Assembly (NCBI RefSeq): GCF_001511835.1
Contig: NZ_LN997848.1
Coordinates: forward strand, 1,922,001-1,986,000
DNA length: 64,000 bases
Reading direction: 5' to 3'
Source: Magnetospirillum sp. XM-1
GTDB lineage: Bacteria; Pseudomonadota; Alphaproteobacteria; Rhodospirillales; Magnetospirillaceae
Shown: positions 24,616 to 33,682 of the stretch, piece by piece
Position numbering within the stretch: the first letter of the stretch is position 1
Layout of the letters: each line of letters starts with the position of its first letter
Notes under the pieces: generated by a model
What the model saw: the letters and a program-made list of their open reading frames with translations, nothing else
The model's database searches: none
Told to the model about the DNA's origin: nothing
Translations under genes and position numbers: made by a program

Positions 24616-24912
24616 ATGGACTGGCTTTCACCCATCGACCTGCTTGGCGCCGTCGCGGGGCTCCTTACGACCATCTCCTTCGTGCCGCAGGTGGTCAAGA
24701 CCCTGCGTACGCGCCAGACCAGGGACATATCGCTGGCCATGTGGCTGACCTTCTGCGCCGGCGTCACCCTGTGGACGGTCTACGGACTATTGCTCAAAGC
24801 CTGGCCCATCGTCGCCGCCAATATTCCGACCCTGGCATTGGCCGGCACCATCCTGGTCATCAAGCTTCGCAATCTGGGAAACGAAACGGGGGGCGACAAG
24901 CCCCCCGTGTAA
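24616..24912 (+). CDS. SemiSWEET sugar transporter
   Basis: 98 residues, three transmembrane helices forming one triple-helix bundle that dimerises into a sugar uniporter. AGLLTTISFVPQVVKTLRTRQT has the PQ motif and the conserved Phe-Val-Pro-Gln, and DISLAMWLTFCAGVTLWTVYG is the second conserved block. Bacterial SemiSWEETs carry sucrose or glucose by facilitated diffusion. It is divergent from lrgA across 26 bases, and its 3' end contains the terminator hairpin at 24886-24908. Confidence 0.93.
   Translation: MDWLSPIDLLGAVAGLLTTISFVPQVVKTLRTRQTRDISLAMWLTFCAGVTLWTVYGLLLKAWPIVAANIPTLALAGTILVIKLRNLGNETGGDKPPV
24886..24908. terminator. Terminator overlapping the SemiSWEET 3' end
   Basis: ACGGGGGGC (24886-24894) pairs perfectly with GCCCCCCGT (24900-24908), loop GACAA. 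It encodes the last codons of the SemiSWEET gene (stop at 24910-24912) and also faces the convergent pyrE gene that ends at 24935. Confidence 0.7.
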
Positions 24913-24934
24913 GCAATCCAGACGTGACGCCCGA

Positions 24935-25627
24935 TCAGGCGGAGCGGCCGCCGTGCAGGGACGACCACTGGACCGGATCGTGGAGGAACGAACGCACCGC
25001 CTCGATGGCCTTCTTGTCGAACTGGCCTTCTTCCTCGACCACTTCCAGCACGTCCCACCAGTTGCACAGGTAGCCCAGGCTGACGCCGATCTCTTCCAGG
25101 CTCTTCATGGCGCCGGGGAAGACGCCGTAGAAGAACACCACGAAGGAATGGTCGACCTTGCCGCCGGCTTCACGCAGCGCGTTGACGAAGTTGACCTTGG
25201 ACGCGCCGTCCGACGCCAGGTCCTCGACCAGCACGATGCGGTCGCCGTCCTTGAAGTCGCCCTCGATCTGGGCGTTGCGGCCGAAGCCCTTGGCCTTCTT
25301 GCGCACGTAGAGCATGGGCAGGGCCATGCGGTCCGACACCCAGGCGGCGTAGGGAATGCCCGCGGTCTCGCCGCCGGCGATGGCCTCGGTCGATTCGTAG
25401 CCCACCTCGCGCAGGATGGCGTCGGTCATCAGCTTGCTGATGGTCGAGCGTGCCCGGGGGAAGGAGATGACCTTGCGGCAGTCCACATAGACCGGGCTGG
25501 CCCAGCCCGAGGTCAGGATGTAGGGCTCTTCCGGGCGGAAGTTGATGGCCTTGATCTCCAGCAGGATGCGCGCGACGGTCAGCGCCGCCTGCTTCTGCTC
25601 GGGGGTACGCGATTGGGTGGTTGCCAT
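24935..25627 (-). CDS. pyrE: Orotate phosphoribosyltransferase
   Basis: 230 residues. Transfers the phosphoribosyl group of PRPP to orotate in pyrimidine synthesis. The PRPP loop IVLVEDLASDGASKVNFVNAL near residue 140 is the type-I PRTase signature with the usual TTG replaced by SDG, as in an alphaproteobacterial subgroup. LTSGWASPVYVDCRKVISFP near residue 40 and the conserved Lys pair YVRKKAKGFGRN are present. ATG 25627 follows the family start. It is divergent from the enoyl-CoA hydratase with 84 bases between. No other pyr gene is in the window. Confidence 0.95.
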   Translation of the reverse strand: MATTQSRTPEQKQAALTVARILLEIKAINFRPEEPYILTSGWASPVYVDCRKVISFPRARSTISKLMTDAILREVGYESTEAIAGGETAGIPYAAWVSDRMALPMLYVRKKAKGFGRNAQIEGDFKDGDRIVLVEDLASDGASKVNFVNALREAGGKVDHSFVVFFYGVFPGAMKSLEEIGVSLGYLCNWWDVLEVVEEEGQFDKKAIEAVRSFLHDPVQWSSLHGGRSA

Positions 25628-25711
25628 GGGGTGAGCCCTCTTGCCTTGCCGATACCGGGGTCTATAGGCACAATCGCGCCTTCCTGCAAGAAGACAGAAT
25701 AGGGAACCTCC

Positions 25712-26491
25712 ATGTCCGACGTGATCCAGCTTGTCCGAGACGGCGCCATCGCCACCGTGACGCTGAACCGCCCCGACCGCATGAACGCCCTGAACCTGCC
25801 CATGTGGCAGGGATTGGCCGAGGCGTTCGCGAGCATTTCCGCCGACAAGTCCATTCACGTGGTGGTCCTGCGCGGCGCCGGCACCAAGGCCTTCGCGCCG
25901 GGCGCCGACATCGAGGAATTCGACACGCTGCGCGCCACCCCCGCCCAGGCCAAGGACTACGACAAGGTCATGCGCAAGGCCCTGGACACGGTGCGCGCCT
26001 GTCCGCAGCCGGTGGTCGCGGCCATCTGGGGCCCCTGCGTCGGCGGCGGCCTGGAACTGGCCTGCTGCTGCGATATCCGCCTGTCGGCCAAGTCGGGCAA
26101 GTTCGGCGTGCCCATCAACAAGATCTCGGTGGTGATGGCGTACCCTGAACTGTCCCAGATCCGCCGGGTGGCCGGCCCGGCCGCCGCGCTGGAGATCCTG
26201 CTGGAAGGCCGCATCATGGATGCCGACGAGGCTCTGTCCAAGGGGCTGGTCAACCGGGTCCTGGAGGACGATGCGCTGGACGCCGAACTGGCCGCCACCG
26301 CCAGGCGCATCGCCAACGGCGCGCCGCTGGCCAACCGCTGGCACAAGGCGTTCATCAGCCGCCTGGACGATCCCAGGCCGGTGAGCGAGGCGGAGTTGGA
26401 CGAGTGCTACCGCTTTCTGGAGACCAAGGACTACGCCGAGGGCCTTGCCGCCTTCCGCGCCAAGCGCAAGCCGGTGTTCACGGCGGAGTAG
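25712..26491 (+). CDS. Enoyl-CoA hydratase/isomerase family protein
   Basis: 259 residues, crotonase fold. VTLNRPDRMNALN near the start, GAGTKAFAPGADIEEF near residue 57 (oxyanion-hole loop) and the WGPCVGGGLELACCCDIRLSAKSGKFG block near residue 105 are family hallmarks. The first oxyanion loop and the Glu of GGGLELA are clear, while the later block is VVMAYPELSQIRRVAG rather than the usual GIIPGGGGTQRL, so one catalytic Glu is displaced and the exact reaction is uncertain. Cytoplasmic fatty-acid or CoA-ester metabolism. Monocistronic here. Confidence 0.88.
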   Translation: MSDVIQLVRDGAIATVTLNRPDRMNALNLPMWQGLAEAFASISADKSIHVVVLRGAGTKAFAPGADIEEFDTLRATPAQAKDYDKVMRKALDTVRACPQPVVAAIWGPCVGGGLELACCCDIRLSAKSGKFGVPINKISVVMAYPELSQIRRVAGPAAALEILLEGRIMDADEALSKGLVNRVLEDDALDAELAATARRIANGAPLANRWHKAFISRLDDPRPVSEAELDECYRFLETKDYAEGLAAFRAKRKPVFTAE

Positions 26492-26496
26492 GGGGC

Positions 26497-27480
26497 TTAC
26501 CCCCGGAACGCCCCTTCGGTGAGCTGGGGCAGAAGCTTGAGGTCGGTGTGGGGGCCGACCTCGCGCTTGTCCAGGCGCTGGGCGATGGCGGCGACCACGG
26601 CGGGCTTGCCGGGAATGCCGAACTGGGTGCGGAATCCGGCGCGGCCCAGCAGCTTGTAAGCGGTGACCATCATCACCGCCGCCTGGTTGGTGCCGACGCC
26701 CAGGCGGCCGAACAGGTCGGAATGCACCAGATCGTTGACCTCGGCCAGGGCGGCGACCAGTTCGCGGGTTTCCGCCTCGGGCCGCTGGCCCAGCACCTTG
26801 ATCACCGCCGGATCGTTCAGCGCCGTCCACCAAAGCTGTTCCTGCTTGGGCAGATCCGGGGCAGCGGGCGCGCGGGGCGAATGGGTGGGGATCAGCGACG
26901 GCATCGCCGCCGCCTCGGCGATGGAATCGAGAATCTCCGCCTCGCGGATGTCGAGCAGGCGCGGCCCCATTTCCTGCACCTTGGCCAGCGGCAAGGGCGC
27001 GTAATGGGGCACCAGCTGCACCTGCCAGTCATGGATCAGGTATTCGTTGATGGCCTTGTACATGGCCCCGGCCCGCGACTTGGGGTCGTTGGGGTCGCCG
27101 CCCAGGGTGGCCTTGAAATGGCGCTTGGCGTGGGTGCGCACGATCATGGCGATGACGTCGTGCACCGAACGTCCGCAACGCAGGTTGACGAAATCGTCGT
27201 TCACCGGGCGTCCGCGCGCGTCCACCAGCAGATTGCGGAAGGCCGAACGGTTGCGGCGGAAGATGGCGATGCAGCCGTGCAGCATCTCCGAATTGGCCAT
27301 GACGATGTCGTAGAACTCTTCGCCCGACGTGTTCTCGAAGGCGGGGATCAGCGAGCGGAACACGGCCGCCACCTTGCCCTTCAGCGTATCGTTGATGACG
27401 CGGACGACATCGTTGTGGGTGTGCGGAGGCCTGGCGGCGTCGCCCGTCGACCTTTTCACACTGACATCGTCCCTTGGCAT
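26497..27480 (-). CDS. Conserved protein of unknown function
   Basis: 327 residues, soluble, no signal peptide. Two helical regions are joined by a Pro/Ala-rich linker near residues 195-215 (PTHSPRAPAAPDLPKQEQ). The N-terminal part has CIAIFRRNRSAFRNLLVDARGRPVNDDFVNLRCGRSVHDVIAMIVRTHAKRH in short conserved-looking blocks; no motif of a known enzyme or DNA-binding fold is apparent. It is convergent with the enoyl-CoA hydratase, 5 bases between stops. Codon use is like its neighbours, so it is not obviously foreign. Confidence 0.7.
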   Translation of the reverse strand: MPRDDVSVKRSTGDAARPPHTHNDVVRVINDTLKGKVAAVFRSLIPAFENTSGEEFYDIVMANSEMLHGCIAIFRRNRSAFRNLLVDARGRPVNDDFVNLRCGRSVHDVIAMIVRTHAKRHFKATLGGDPNDPKSRAGAMYKAINEYLIHDWQVQLVPHYAPLPLAKVQEMGPRLLDIREAEILDSIAEAAAMPSLIPTHSPRAPAAPDLPKQEQLWWTALNDPAVIKVLGQRPEAETRELVAALAEVNDLVHSDLFGRLGVGTNQAAVMMVTAYKLLGRAGFRTQFGIPGKPAVVAAIAQRLDKREVGPHTDLKLLPQLTEGAFRG

Positions 27481-27590
27481 ATCCGGATACCCCTGGCCGC
27501 CGGAAAGCCGGAGCCAGTTTCAGGTTATCGGGACTTTATTCCAGGGGCAAAGCGCGAATTATGATTCTTTGTAGCGCTATCCCATTGAAT

Positions 27591-30566
27591 CTAATGATTT
27601 ATCCTACTTTCGGCATAGTCGGGAAGCAGATGCTTTATGGCTTCGCGCAGATGGGGAAGCTCCACCGGCTTGGACAGGTAGGAGTCCATGCCGGCCTTCA
27701 GGCAGCGCTCGGCCTCGCCCGCCAGGGCGTTGGCGGTCAGCGCCAGGATGGGGGTGTGGCGGCCGTCCGCCTGCTCCTCGGCCCGGATGGCGGCGGTCAG
27801 CTGGAAGCCGTCCATGATGGGCATGTGGCAATCGGTCAGCACCAGGCAATAGGGCCGGGCGCGCCAGGCGGCCAGGGCGGCGGCGCCGTCGGGGAAGACC
27901 TCGGCGGCAAAGCCCAGCAATTGCAGCTGGCGGCGGATCACCTGCTGGTTCACCGGATGGTCCTCGGCCACCAGGATGGGCGCGCCCTCCCAGTGCATGG
28001 GCTTAGGCTCGGGCGGAGCCGAAGGCGCGCAGGCGGGTCGCGCGGGGGCGTAGGGGCCGACGATCCTGTCCACCGCCGCCGCGATCTGGGCGCGGCTGAG
28101 CGGGCGGCTCAGGAAGCCGTGGCAGGACGGGTGCCGCTCCAGGCTGAACCGGCGGGCGGGATCCTGGCCCTCGATGAACAGCAGGGGCGTGGCCTCCAGC
28201 GGGGCGAGGTCGTCGCGGGTGACGGTGTCGGCGGTGACCAGGGCCAGATCGAAGGGTATCTGGGTGGTGGTGGCCTTGCGCGACGCCGCCTCGGCCTCCT
28301 TCGGGCCGGGGACGCGCACCACGGCGCCGCCGCCCTGCTCGGTCACCAGGGCGATCAGGGTCCGCTCCTCGGTGTCGGGGTCCACCACCAGGATGCGCAG
28401 GCCGATGAAATCGGTGGTCTGCTCGCTCAGGGGCGAGGTGGTGGCGGGGGCGGGCTCGACCATGGGCAGCGGCAGGCGGCACCAGAAGGACGACCCCTCG
28501 CCGGGTTTCGATTCGAAGCCGGCGGTGCCGCCCATCAGGTCCACCAGCCGCCGGGTGATGGACAGGCCGAGGCCGGTGCCGCCGAAGCGCCTCGTGGTCG
28601 AGCTTTCGGCCTGGGTGAAGGGCTGGAACAGGCGGTCTTTCAGCGAATCGTCGATGCCGATGCCGGTGTCGACCACCCGGATGGACAGGATGACCAGACC
28701 CTGGGCGTCGACGCCGCCGTGGCCGACATGGATGGCGACGCGGCCTTCGGCGGTGAACTTGACGGCGTTGCCGGCGAGGTTGAACAGGATCTGGCGCAGC
28801 CGCACCGGGTCGGCCAGCACCGAGGTGGGCAGGCCGGGATCGACGAAGGCGGTCAGCACCAGCGACTTGGCCGCCGCCGCCGGGCTGACGGTCTGGACGA
28901 TGCCTTCCACCAGGCGGTCGAGGTGGACGGGAACCTGCTCCAGCTCCAGGCGTCCGGCCTCGATCTTCGAGAAATCCAGCACGTCGTCGAGAATACGCAG
29001 CAGGGCCAGGCCGGAATCGCGGGTGGTGGCCACCAGATCGCGCTGGTCGCCGTCCAGCGTGGTGTGGTCCAGCAGCTCCAGCATGCCGATCACCCCGTTC
29101 ATGGGGGTGCGGATCTCGTGGCTCATGGTGGCCAGGAAGGCGGACTTGGCCTGATTGGCCGCCTCGGCGCTTTCCTTGGCGGTGGTCAGGGCGCAGATGG
29201 CGGAATCGCGGCTGCGGTTGGCCTCGTCGAACTTGGCCAGCACGCGGTTGAAGGCGGCGGCGATCTCGGCCGCCTCGGTCTCGGGGGCGGCGGCCACCGG
29301 GCGGGTGAACGAGGCGGGGTGGTCATGGGCCTCGATCTGGGCCAGCAGGTCCTGCAGCGTCTGGCGGTTGGTCTCCTCGGCGCGGCGTCCGGCCTCCTGG
29401 CGTTCGGCCTCGAGGCGCTGCTTTTCCATGGAGTTGCGCTTGAACACCTCGACGGTGCGGGCCATGGCCGACAGCTCATCGTGCAGGTCGCGCCCTTCCA
29501 CCTCGCGCGACCAGTCGCCGCTGGCCCCGGCCTCCATGGTCTCGCGCAGCCGCTGCAGCGGCGAGCGGATGGATTGCCCGATCATCCAGCTGATCCAGGC
29601 GCCGACCAGCAGCAGGACCAGGGCGGCCCCGGCGCCGACCACGGCCAGGCGCAGCAATTGGTGCCGCGACCGGCGCTGAAGCCGTTCCTCGCGGTCGCGG
29701 CCCTGGATGATCTGCCGGTCGATGGACGCCGACATGGCCGCCTGGCTGGCGTCGACCTCGTCGGTCAGGATGCGCGAGCGCTCGTCGAACCCCCTGGCGA
29801 TGGCCTCGATGGCCGCCGACAGGGTCCGCGCCCTGGTGCCGATCACCGCCAGGGCGTCGCGCTGCAGATCGCTGCTGGCCAGCCGGGTCAGGGCCGGAAT
29901 GGTGTCGGTGACCCGCTGCAGGCTGGCATGGGCGTTGATGGCGCCGGCGCCCACGCCGTTGAAGTAGAAGGCGTTGATGGAAATCAGGGCTTCGACGAAA
30001 TTCTCGTGCGACTTGACCAAAGCCGGGCTCAAGGGGTCGCCGCTCCTCGACCGGGCGGTGGAGTTGAGGATGGCGTACAGCCCCGACATCTCGCTGGTGG
30101 ATTGCAGCACGTCGCTTTCATAAAGGCGCAGGATGTCGGCGTTGATGGCCTTGAGCGTCTGGAATCCGGAGACGAAGCGCCGCGCCGCCTGATGCATGGC
30201 GTGGGCGTCGTCGGACAGCGGCTTCTGGTGGGCGGTGGCGTCGCCCATGGCCACGAACAGCTCTTCCGAACGCCGCATGGCGTCCTTTAAGAGGTCGTCG
30301 GTGGGATTGGCCAGATACTGGCGGATCATGCCCTGGAGGCGCGAAGCGCGGATGTCGATCTCGGCGAGCGCGGTGGTGCGATGCTGGACGATACGCAATT
30401 CGTCCAGGTCGGAATCCATCACCGAGGCGGCATGCCAGCCCAGGCCGCCCACCGCCAGGGCCACGCAGACGTTGAGCGCCACCACCAGCGGAATGCGCCA
30501 GGCGATGGGCAGGGCCCTGATCCAACGAACGAAGCGCGTATACGCCATGGCCGGCGGCATCCCCAT
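27591..30566 (-). CDS. Hybrid sensor histidine kinase with two receiver domains
   Basis: About 991 residues. Membrane helix near 15-40, a long helical periplasmic sensor to ~280 (four-helix type), second helix ~290-315, HAMP ~316-370, coiled coil, HisKA ~470-535 with the phospho-His motif [15 protein letters not shown], HATPase ~580-695 with VDTGIGI and GGTGLGLSI. Receiver 1 ([15 protein letters not shown]) lacks the phospho-Asp (VTADTVT) and is probably inactive; receiver 2 ([24 protein letters not shown]) is complete. No HPt domain follows. ATG 30566 is preferred, with GGAGAGG upstream of it; GTG 30581 is the longest form. Confidence 0.9.
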   Translation of the reverse strand: MGMPPAMAYTRFVRWIRALPIAWRIPLVVALNVCVALAVGGLGWHAASVMDSDLDELRIVQHRTTALAEIDIRASRLQGMIRQYLANPTDDLLKDAMRRSEELFVAMGDATAHQKPLSDDAHAMHQAARRFVSGFQTLKAINADILRLYESDVLQSTSEMSGLYAILNSTARSRSGDPLSPALVKSHENFVEALISINAFYFNGVGAGAINAHASLQRVTDTIPALTRLASSDLQRDALAVIGTRARTLSAAIEAIARGFDERSRILTDEVDASQAAMSASIDRQIIQGRDREERLQRRSRHQLLRLAVVGAGAALVLLLVGAWISWMIGQSIRSPLQRLRETMEAGASGDWSREVEGRDLHDELSAMARTVEVFKRNSMEKQRLEAERQEAGRRAEETNRQTLQDLLAQIEAHDHPASFTRPVAAAPETEAAEIAAAFNRVLAKFDEANRSRDSAICALTTAKESAEAANQAKSAFLATMSHEIRTPMNGVIGMLELLDHTTLDGDQRDLVATTRDSGLALLRILDDVLDFSKIEAGRLELEQVPVHLDRLVEGIVQTVSPAAAAKSLVLTAFVDPGLPTSVLADPVRLRQILFNLAGNAVKFTAEGRVAIHVGHGGVDAQGLVILSIRVVDTGIGIDDSLKDRLFQPFTQAESSTTRRFGGTGLGLSITRRLVDLMGGTAGFESKPGEGSSFWCRLPLPMVEPAPATTSPLSEQTTDFIGLRILVVDPDTEERTLIALVTEQGGGAVVRVPGPKEAEAASRKATTTQIPFDLALVTADTVTRDDLAPLEATPLLFIEGQDPARRFSLERHPSCHGFLSRPLSRAQIAAAVDRIVGPYAPARPACAPSAPPEPKPMHWEGAPILVAEDHPVNQQVIRRQLQLLGFAAEVFPDGAAALAAWRARPYCLVLTDCHMPIMDGFQLTAAIRAEEQADGRHTPILALTANALAGEAERCLKAGMDSYLSKPVELPHLREAIKHLLPDYAESRINH

Positions 30567-30760
30567 CCCTCGCCTCTCCACCCGCGATGGTACAAGCGCA
30601 GGCCGGGCGGGGGAAGGGCAGTGGCGACGTTCCGGCCCCGTCTTCGGGAAAAAAGCGGCGGGACGCAGGGCACCCCTGCCTTCCGGCCGTCTTGACCAAA
30701 ATCAAATATTATCGCAGCATGTTCACAGTTCTCACAAATTTCATGTGGATATTCGCCGCC

Positions 30761-31183
30761 ATGCGCCTCACCCTGCACACCGATTACGCGTTGCGAGTCC
30801 TCGTCCATGTGGGGCAGCACAAGGGCGATCTGGTCACCATCAACGAGATCGCCGAATGCTACGGCATCTCCAAGAACCACCTGACCAAGGTGGTGCATCA
30901 GCTGGGCCGCGCCGGCTATCTGGAGACGGTGCGGGGCAAGTACGGCGGCGTCCGCCTGCTGCGCCGGCCCGAGGACATCAAGCTGGGCCAGTTCATCCGC
31001 GAGACCGAGGACGACTTCACCCTGGTCCGCTGCATGCGCTGCGAATCCGCCGCCGAATGCCGCCTGTCGGGCAGCTGCATCGCCCGCGACGCGCTGGCCT
31101 CGGGCCTGTCGGCTTTCTTCAAGGTTCTGGACGGCTATACCCTGGCGGACATGCTGGTCGCCGAGCGTCAGGCCGCCGAATAG
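30761..31183 (+). CDS. nsrR: NsrR-type Rrf2 nitric-oxide sensor repressor
   Basis: 140 residues. The start MRLTLHTDYALRVLVHVG and the winged helix ISKNHLTKVVHQLGRAGYLETVRGKYGGVRL are near canonical NsrR. Three cysteines in VRCMRCESAAECRLSGSC follow C-x5-C-x5-C, the Fe-S ligand spacing of NsrR (not IscR). The [Fe-S] cluster is lost on reaction with nitric oxide, releasing repressed genes for NO detoxification. ATG 30761 matches the family start; upstream in-frame ATGs lack support. No NO-related target gene is adjacent, so its regulon lies elsewhere. Confidence 0.92.
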   Translation: MRLTLHTDYALRVLVHVGQHKGDLVTINEIAECYGISKNHLTKVVHQLGRAGYLETVRGKYGGVRLLRRPEDIKLGQFIRETEDDFTLVRCMRCESAAECRLSGSCIARDALASGLSAFFKVLDGYTLADMLVAERQAAE

Positions 31184-31257
31184 CCCTTCGTACGGATGGG
31201 TTTTCTCTGTGCCGCAAGTGGTGTATCCCTTGGCGGGCATAGTTGTTTGGGGGAAAC

Positions 31258-32040
31258 ATGGCCGCTATTGATACTGCCGATAACGAGAACGAACTCCGCG
31301 TCATCAACGAGTTCCTCGACGAGCTTCGCGATACCGCCAGCCAGCTGCAGGTTCTGATCGGCAACATGCGCTCCAAGAGCGTCGCCGCCGCCGAAGGCCT
31401 GGCGACCCTGAAGCGCGAGGCCAGCAATCTGCGCAGCCATGCCCAGGGCCTCAGCCTGCCCATGATCAAGCTGGTCACCCACCGTTTCGACGAATACGTG
31501 GGCGAGCTGAAGGAAGCCGGCCCGGGCGAACTGGACGAGATCCAGGTGTTCGTCGACAAGATCGAGAAGCTGGCCGACGGCGAGCAGGTCTCCGAGGCCG
31601 ACGCCCCGGCCGTGGTGCGCGCCCTGCCGGCCAAGCGCACCGCCGACATCGATTTCGGCAAGATCGAGAAGAAGAATGTCGAGATCCTGCTGGTGGTGCC
31701 GGAAAAGGCCATGTCGCGCATCGTCGAGCGCGAGCTGGCCGCCTGCGGCTACCGCACCTCGACCATCCGCGACGGCTTCGCCGCCATGGAGACGGTGGTG
31801 CGCACCCGCCCCGACATGGTGATCGCCTCGGTGGAACTGGGCCTGTTGTCCGGCGTCGACCTGGGCTGCGCCCTGGCCGCCATGCCGGTGACCGATTCCA
31901 TTCCCTTCGCGCTGTTCACCAGCTACGAATGGGGCAATCCCAAGCTGAAGGGCCTGCCGCCCCGGGCCTCGCTGATCCGCAAGGGGCCGAAATTCGGCGA
32001 CGACCTCGCCGAGACCCTGGCGCGATTCAACATTACGTAA
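31258..32040 (+). CDS. Pseudo-receiver protein with N-terminal helical domain
   Basis: 260 residues. Residues of about 10-120 are helical with regular heptads and no catalytic motif. From ~145 a CheY-like fold is recognisable: EILLVVPEKAMSRIVERELAACGYRTSTIRDGFAAMETVVRTRPDMVIASVELGLLSG... The phospho-Asp position is Ser (IASVELG), the acidic pocket at the start is VVPE, but Thr (ALFTSYE) and the conserved Lys (LIRKGPKF) remain. It is therefore a pseudo-receiver that probably docks rather than accepts phosphate. ATG 31258 follows GGGGGAAAC. It lies between nsrR and a REP-like repeat. Confidence 0.75.
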   Translation: MAAIDTADNENELRVINEFLDELRDTASQLQVLIGNMRSKSVAAAEGLATLKREASNLRSHAQGLSLPMIKLVTHRFDEYVGELKEAGPGELDEIQVFVDKIEKLADGEQVSEADAPAVVRALPAKRTADIDFGKIEKKNVEILLVVPEKAMSRIVERELAACGYRTSTIRDGFAAMETVVRTRPDMVIASVELGLLSGVDLGCALAAMPVTDSIPFALFTSYEWGNPKLKGLPPRASLIRKGPKFGDDLAETLARFNIT

Positions 32041-32053
32041 TTTGCGCAGGGAC

Positions 32054-32134
32054 TTCCTTTTCCCGTCATGGCCGGGCTTGACCCGGCCATCCATGGACCC
32101 TCGGGTCAAGCCCGAGGGTGACGGAAGGAAAAAT
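32054..32134. repeat. Double-hairpin intergenic repeat, copy A
   Basis: GGCCGGG-CTTGA-CCCGGCC (32070-32088) and CCCTCGGG-TCAAG-CCCGAGGG (32098-32118) are two perfect hairpins in mirror order, flanked by an outer inverted arm TTCCTTTTCCCGTCA/TGACGGAAGGAAAAA. The common core GTCA...GGGCTTGACCC occurs on each side. A relative lies at 45997-46104. Located between two convergent genes. Confidence 0.7.
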
Positions 32135-32159
32135 AGAGTCCGCTAAACTCGGACGGCCC

Positions 32160-33617
32160 CTAAATCCCGCCCATGCACAGGTATTTGATCTCGAGGAAAT
32201 CCTCGAGACCGTACTTGGAGCCCTCGCGGCCCAGGCCGGATTCCTTGACGCCGCCGAAGGGGGCCACCTCGGTGGAGATGATGCCCTCGTTGATGCCGAC
32301 GATGCCGTATTCCAGGGCGCGCGACACCCGCCAGACGCGGCCCACGTCGCGGGAATAGAAATAGGCGGCCAGACCGAATTCCGTGTCGTTGGCCATGCGC
32401 ACCGCCTCTTCCTCCGTCTTGAAACGGAACAGCGGCGCGACGGGTCCGAAGGTCTCTTCCCGCGCCGGGGCCATGTCGGTGGTGACGTCGGCCAGGATGG
32501 TCGGCTCGAAGAAGGTGCCGCCCAGGGCGTGGCGCTTGCCGCCCAGCACGATGCGCGCCCCCTTGGCCACCGCGTCGGCGATGTGGCGCTCGACCTTTTG
32601 CACCGCCTCCTCGTTGATCAGCGGGCCCTGCTGGAAGTCGCCCTTCAGGCCGGGGCCGACCTTCAAAGCGCCGACCGCCTCGGCCAGCTTGGCGGCGAAG
32701 GCATCGTAGACGCCGTCCTGGACCAGGAGGCGGTTGGCGCAGACGCAGGTCTGGCCGGTGTTGCGGTACTTGGACGCCATGGCGCCGGCCACCGCCGCAT
32801 CCAGATCGGCGTCGTCGAAGACGATGAAGGGGGCGTTGCCGCCCAGTTCCAGCGACAGCTTCTTCACCGTGGCGGCGCATTGGGCCATCAGCAGCTTGCC
32901 CACCTCGGTGGAGCCGGTGAAGGAAAGCTTGCGCACCTTGGGGTTCGAGGTCAGCTCGGCCCCCACCGCCCTGGGGTCGCCGGCGGTGATCACGTTGACG
33001 ATTCCGGGCGGGAAGCCGGCGCGCTCGGCCAGTTCGGCCAGGGCCAGGGCCGACAGCGGAGTGTCCTCGGCCGGCTTGATCACCACCGGGCAGCCGGCCG
33101 CCAGGGCCGGGGCGCATTTGCGGGTGATCATGGCGATGGGGAAGTTCCACGGCGTGATGGCGGCGACCACGCCCACCGGTTCCTTGGTGACGACGATGCG
33201 CCGTCCGGGCAGGTGCTCGGGGATGGTGTCGCCATAGACCCTTTTCGCCTCCTCGGCGAACCATTCGACGAAGGAGGCGCCGTAGGCCACCTCGCCCTTG
33301 GCCTCGGCCAGGGGCTTGCCCTGTTCGGCGGTCATCAGCACCGCCAGATCCTCCTGGGCAGCCATGATCAGCTCGTACCAGCGCTTGAGGATGACCGAGC
33401 GCTCCTTGGCGGTCTTGGCCTTCCAGGGGGCCCAGGCGCGCTCGGCGGCGTCGATGGCGGCCCGCGTCTCGGCGGCGCCCATGGCGGGGACCCGGGCGAT
33501 CAGCGAGCCGTCGGCAGGATTGGTCACGGCGAAGGTCTCGCCCGAACGGGCGGCGGTCCAGGCGCCGTCCACATAGGCGCGGTCGCGGAGCAGGGCGGAA
33601 TCGGAGAGTTTGAGCAT
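32160..33617 (-). CDS. gabD: NAD(P)+-dependent succinate-semialdehyde dehydrogenase
   Basis: 485 residues, aldehyde dehydrogenase superfamily. The catalytic Cys is in NTGQTCVCANR near residue 290 and the Glu in KLSLELGGNAP near residue 255; NFPIAMITRKCAPALAAGCPVVIKPAEDTP is the GabD-type cofactor block. It oxidises succinate semialdehyde to succinate, closing the GABA shunt. The ATG at 33617 is chosen because GGATGGA stands a few bases before it; another ATG at 33626 adds three residues. No gabT is adjacent. Confidence 0.92.
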   Translation of the reverse strand: MLKLSDSALLRDRAYVDGAWTAARSGETFAVTNPADGSLIARVPAMGAAETRAAIDAAERAWAPWKAKTAKERSVILKRWYELIMAAQEDLAVLMTAEQGKPLAEAKGEVAYGASFVEWFAEEAKRVYGDTIPEHLPGRRIVVTKEPVGVVAAITPWNFPIAMITRKCAPALAAGCPVVIKPAEDTPLSALALAELAERAGFPPGIVNVITAGDPRAVGAELTSNPKVRKLSFTGSTEVGKLLMAQCAATVKKLSLELGGNAPFIVFDDADLDAAVAGAMASKYRNTGQTCVCANRLLVQDGVYDAFAAKLAEAVGALKVGPGLKGDFQQGPLINEEAVQKVERHIADAVAKGARIVLGGKRHALGGTFFEPTILADVTTDMAPAREETFGPVAPLFRFKTEEEAVRMANDTEFGLAAYFYSRDVGRVWRVSRALEYGIVGINEGIISTEVAPFGGVKESGLGREGSKYGLEDFLEIKYLCMGGI

Positions 33618-33682
33618 GGCGTCCATCCAAGCCGGGGGATGCCTCAAGGTATACCCGCCGGAACGGCGCGGTAAAAGGGGGG

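Noticed and set aside
27474..30290. 938-residue frame opposite the hybrid kinase
   Set aside because: Same kind of antisense shadow; the minus-strand kinase has complete HisKA, HATPase and receiver motifs.
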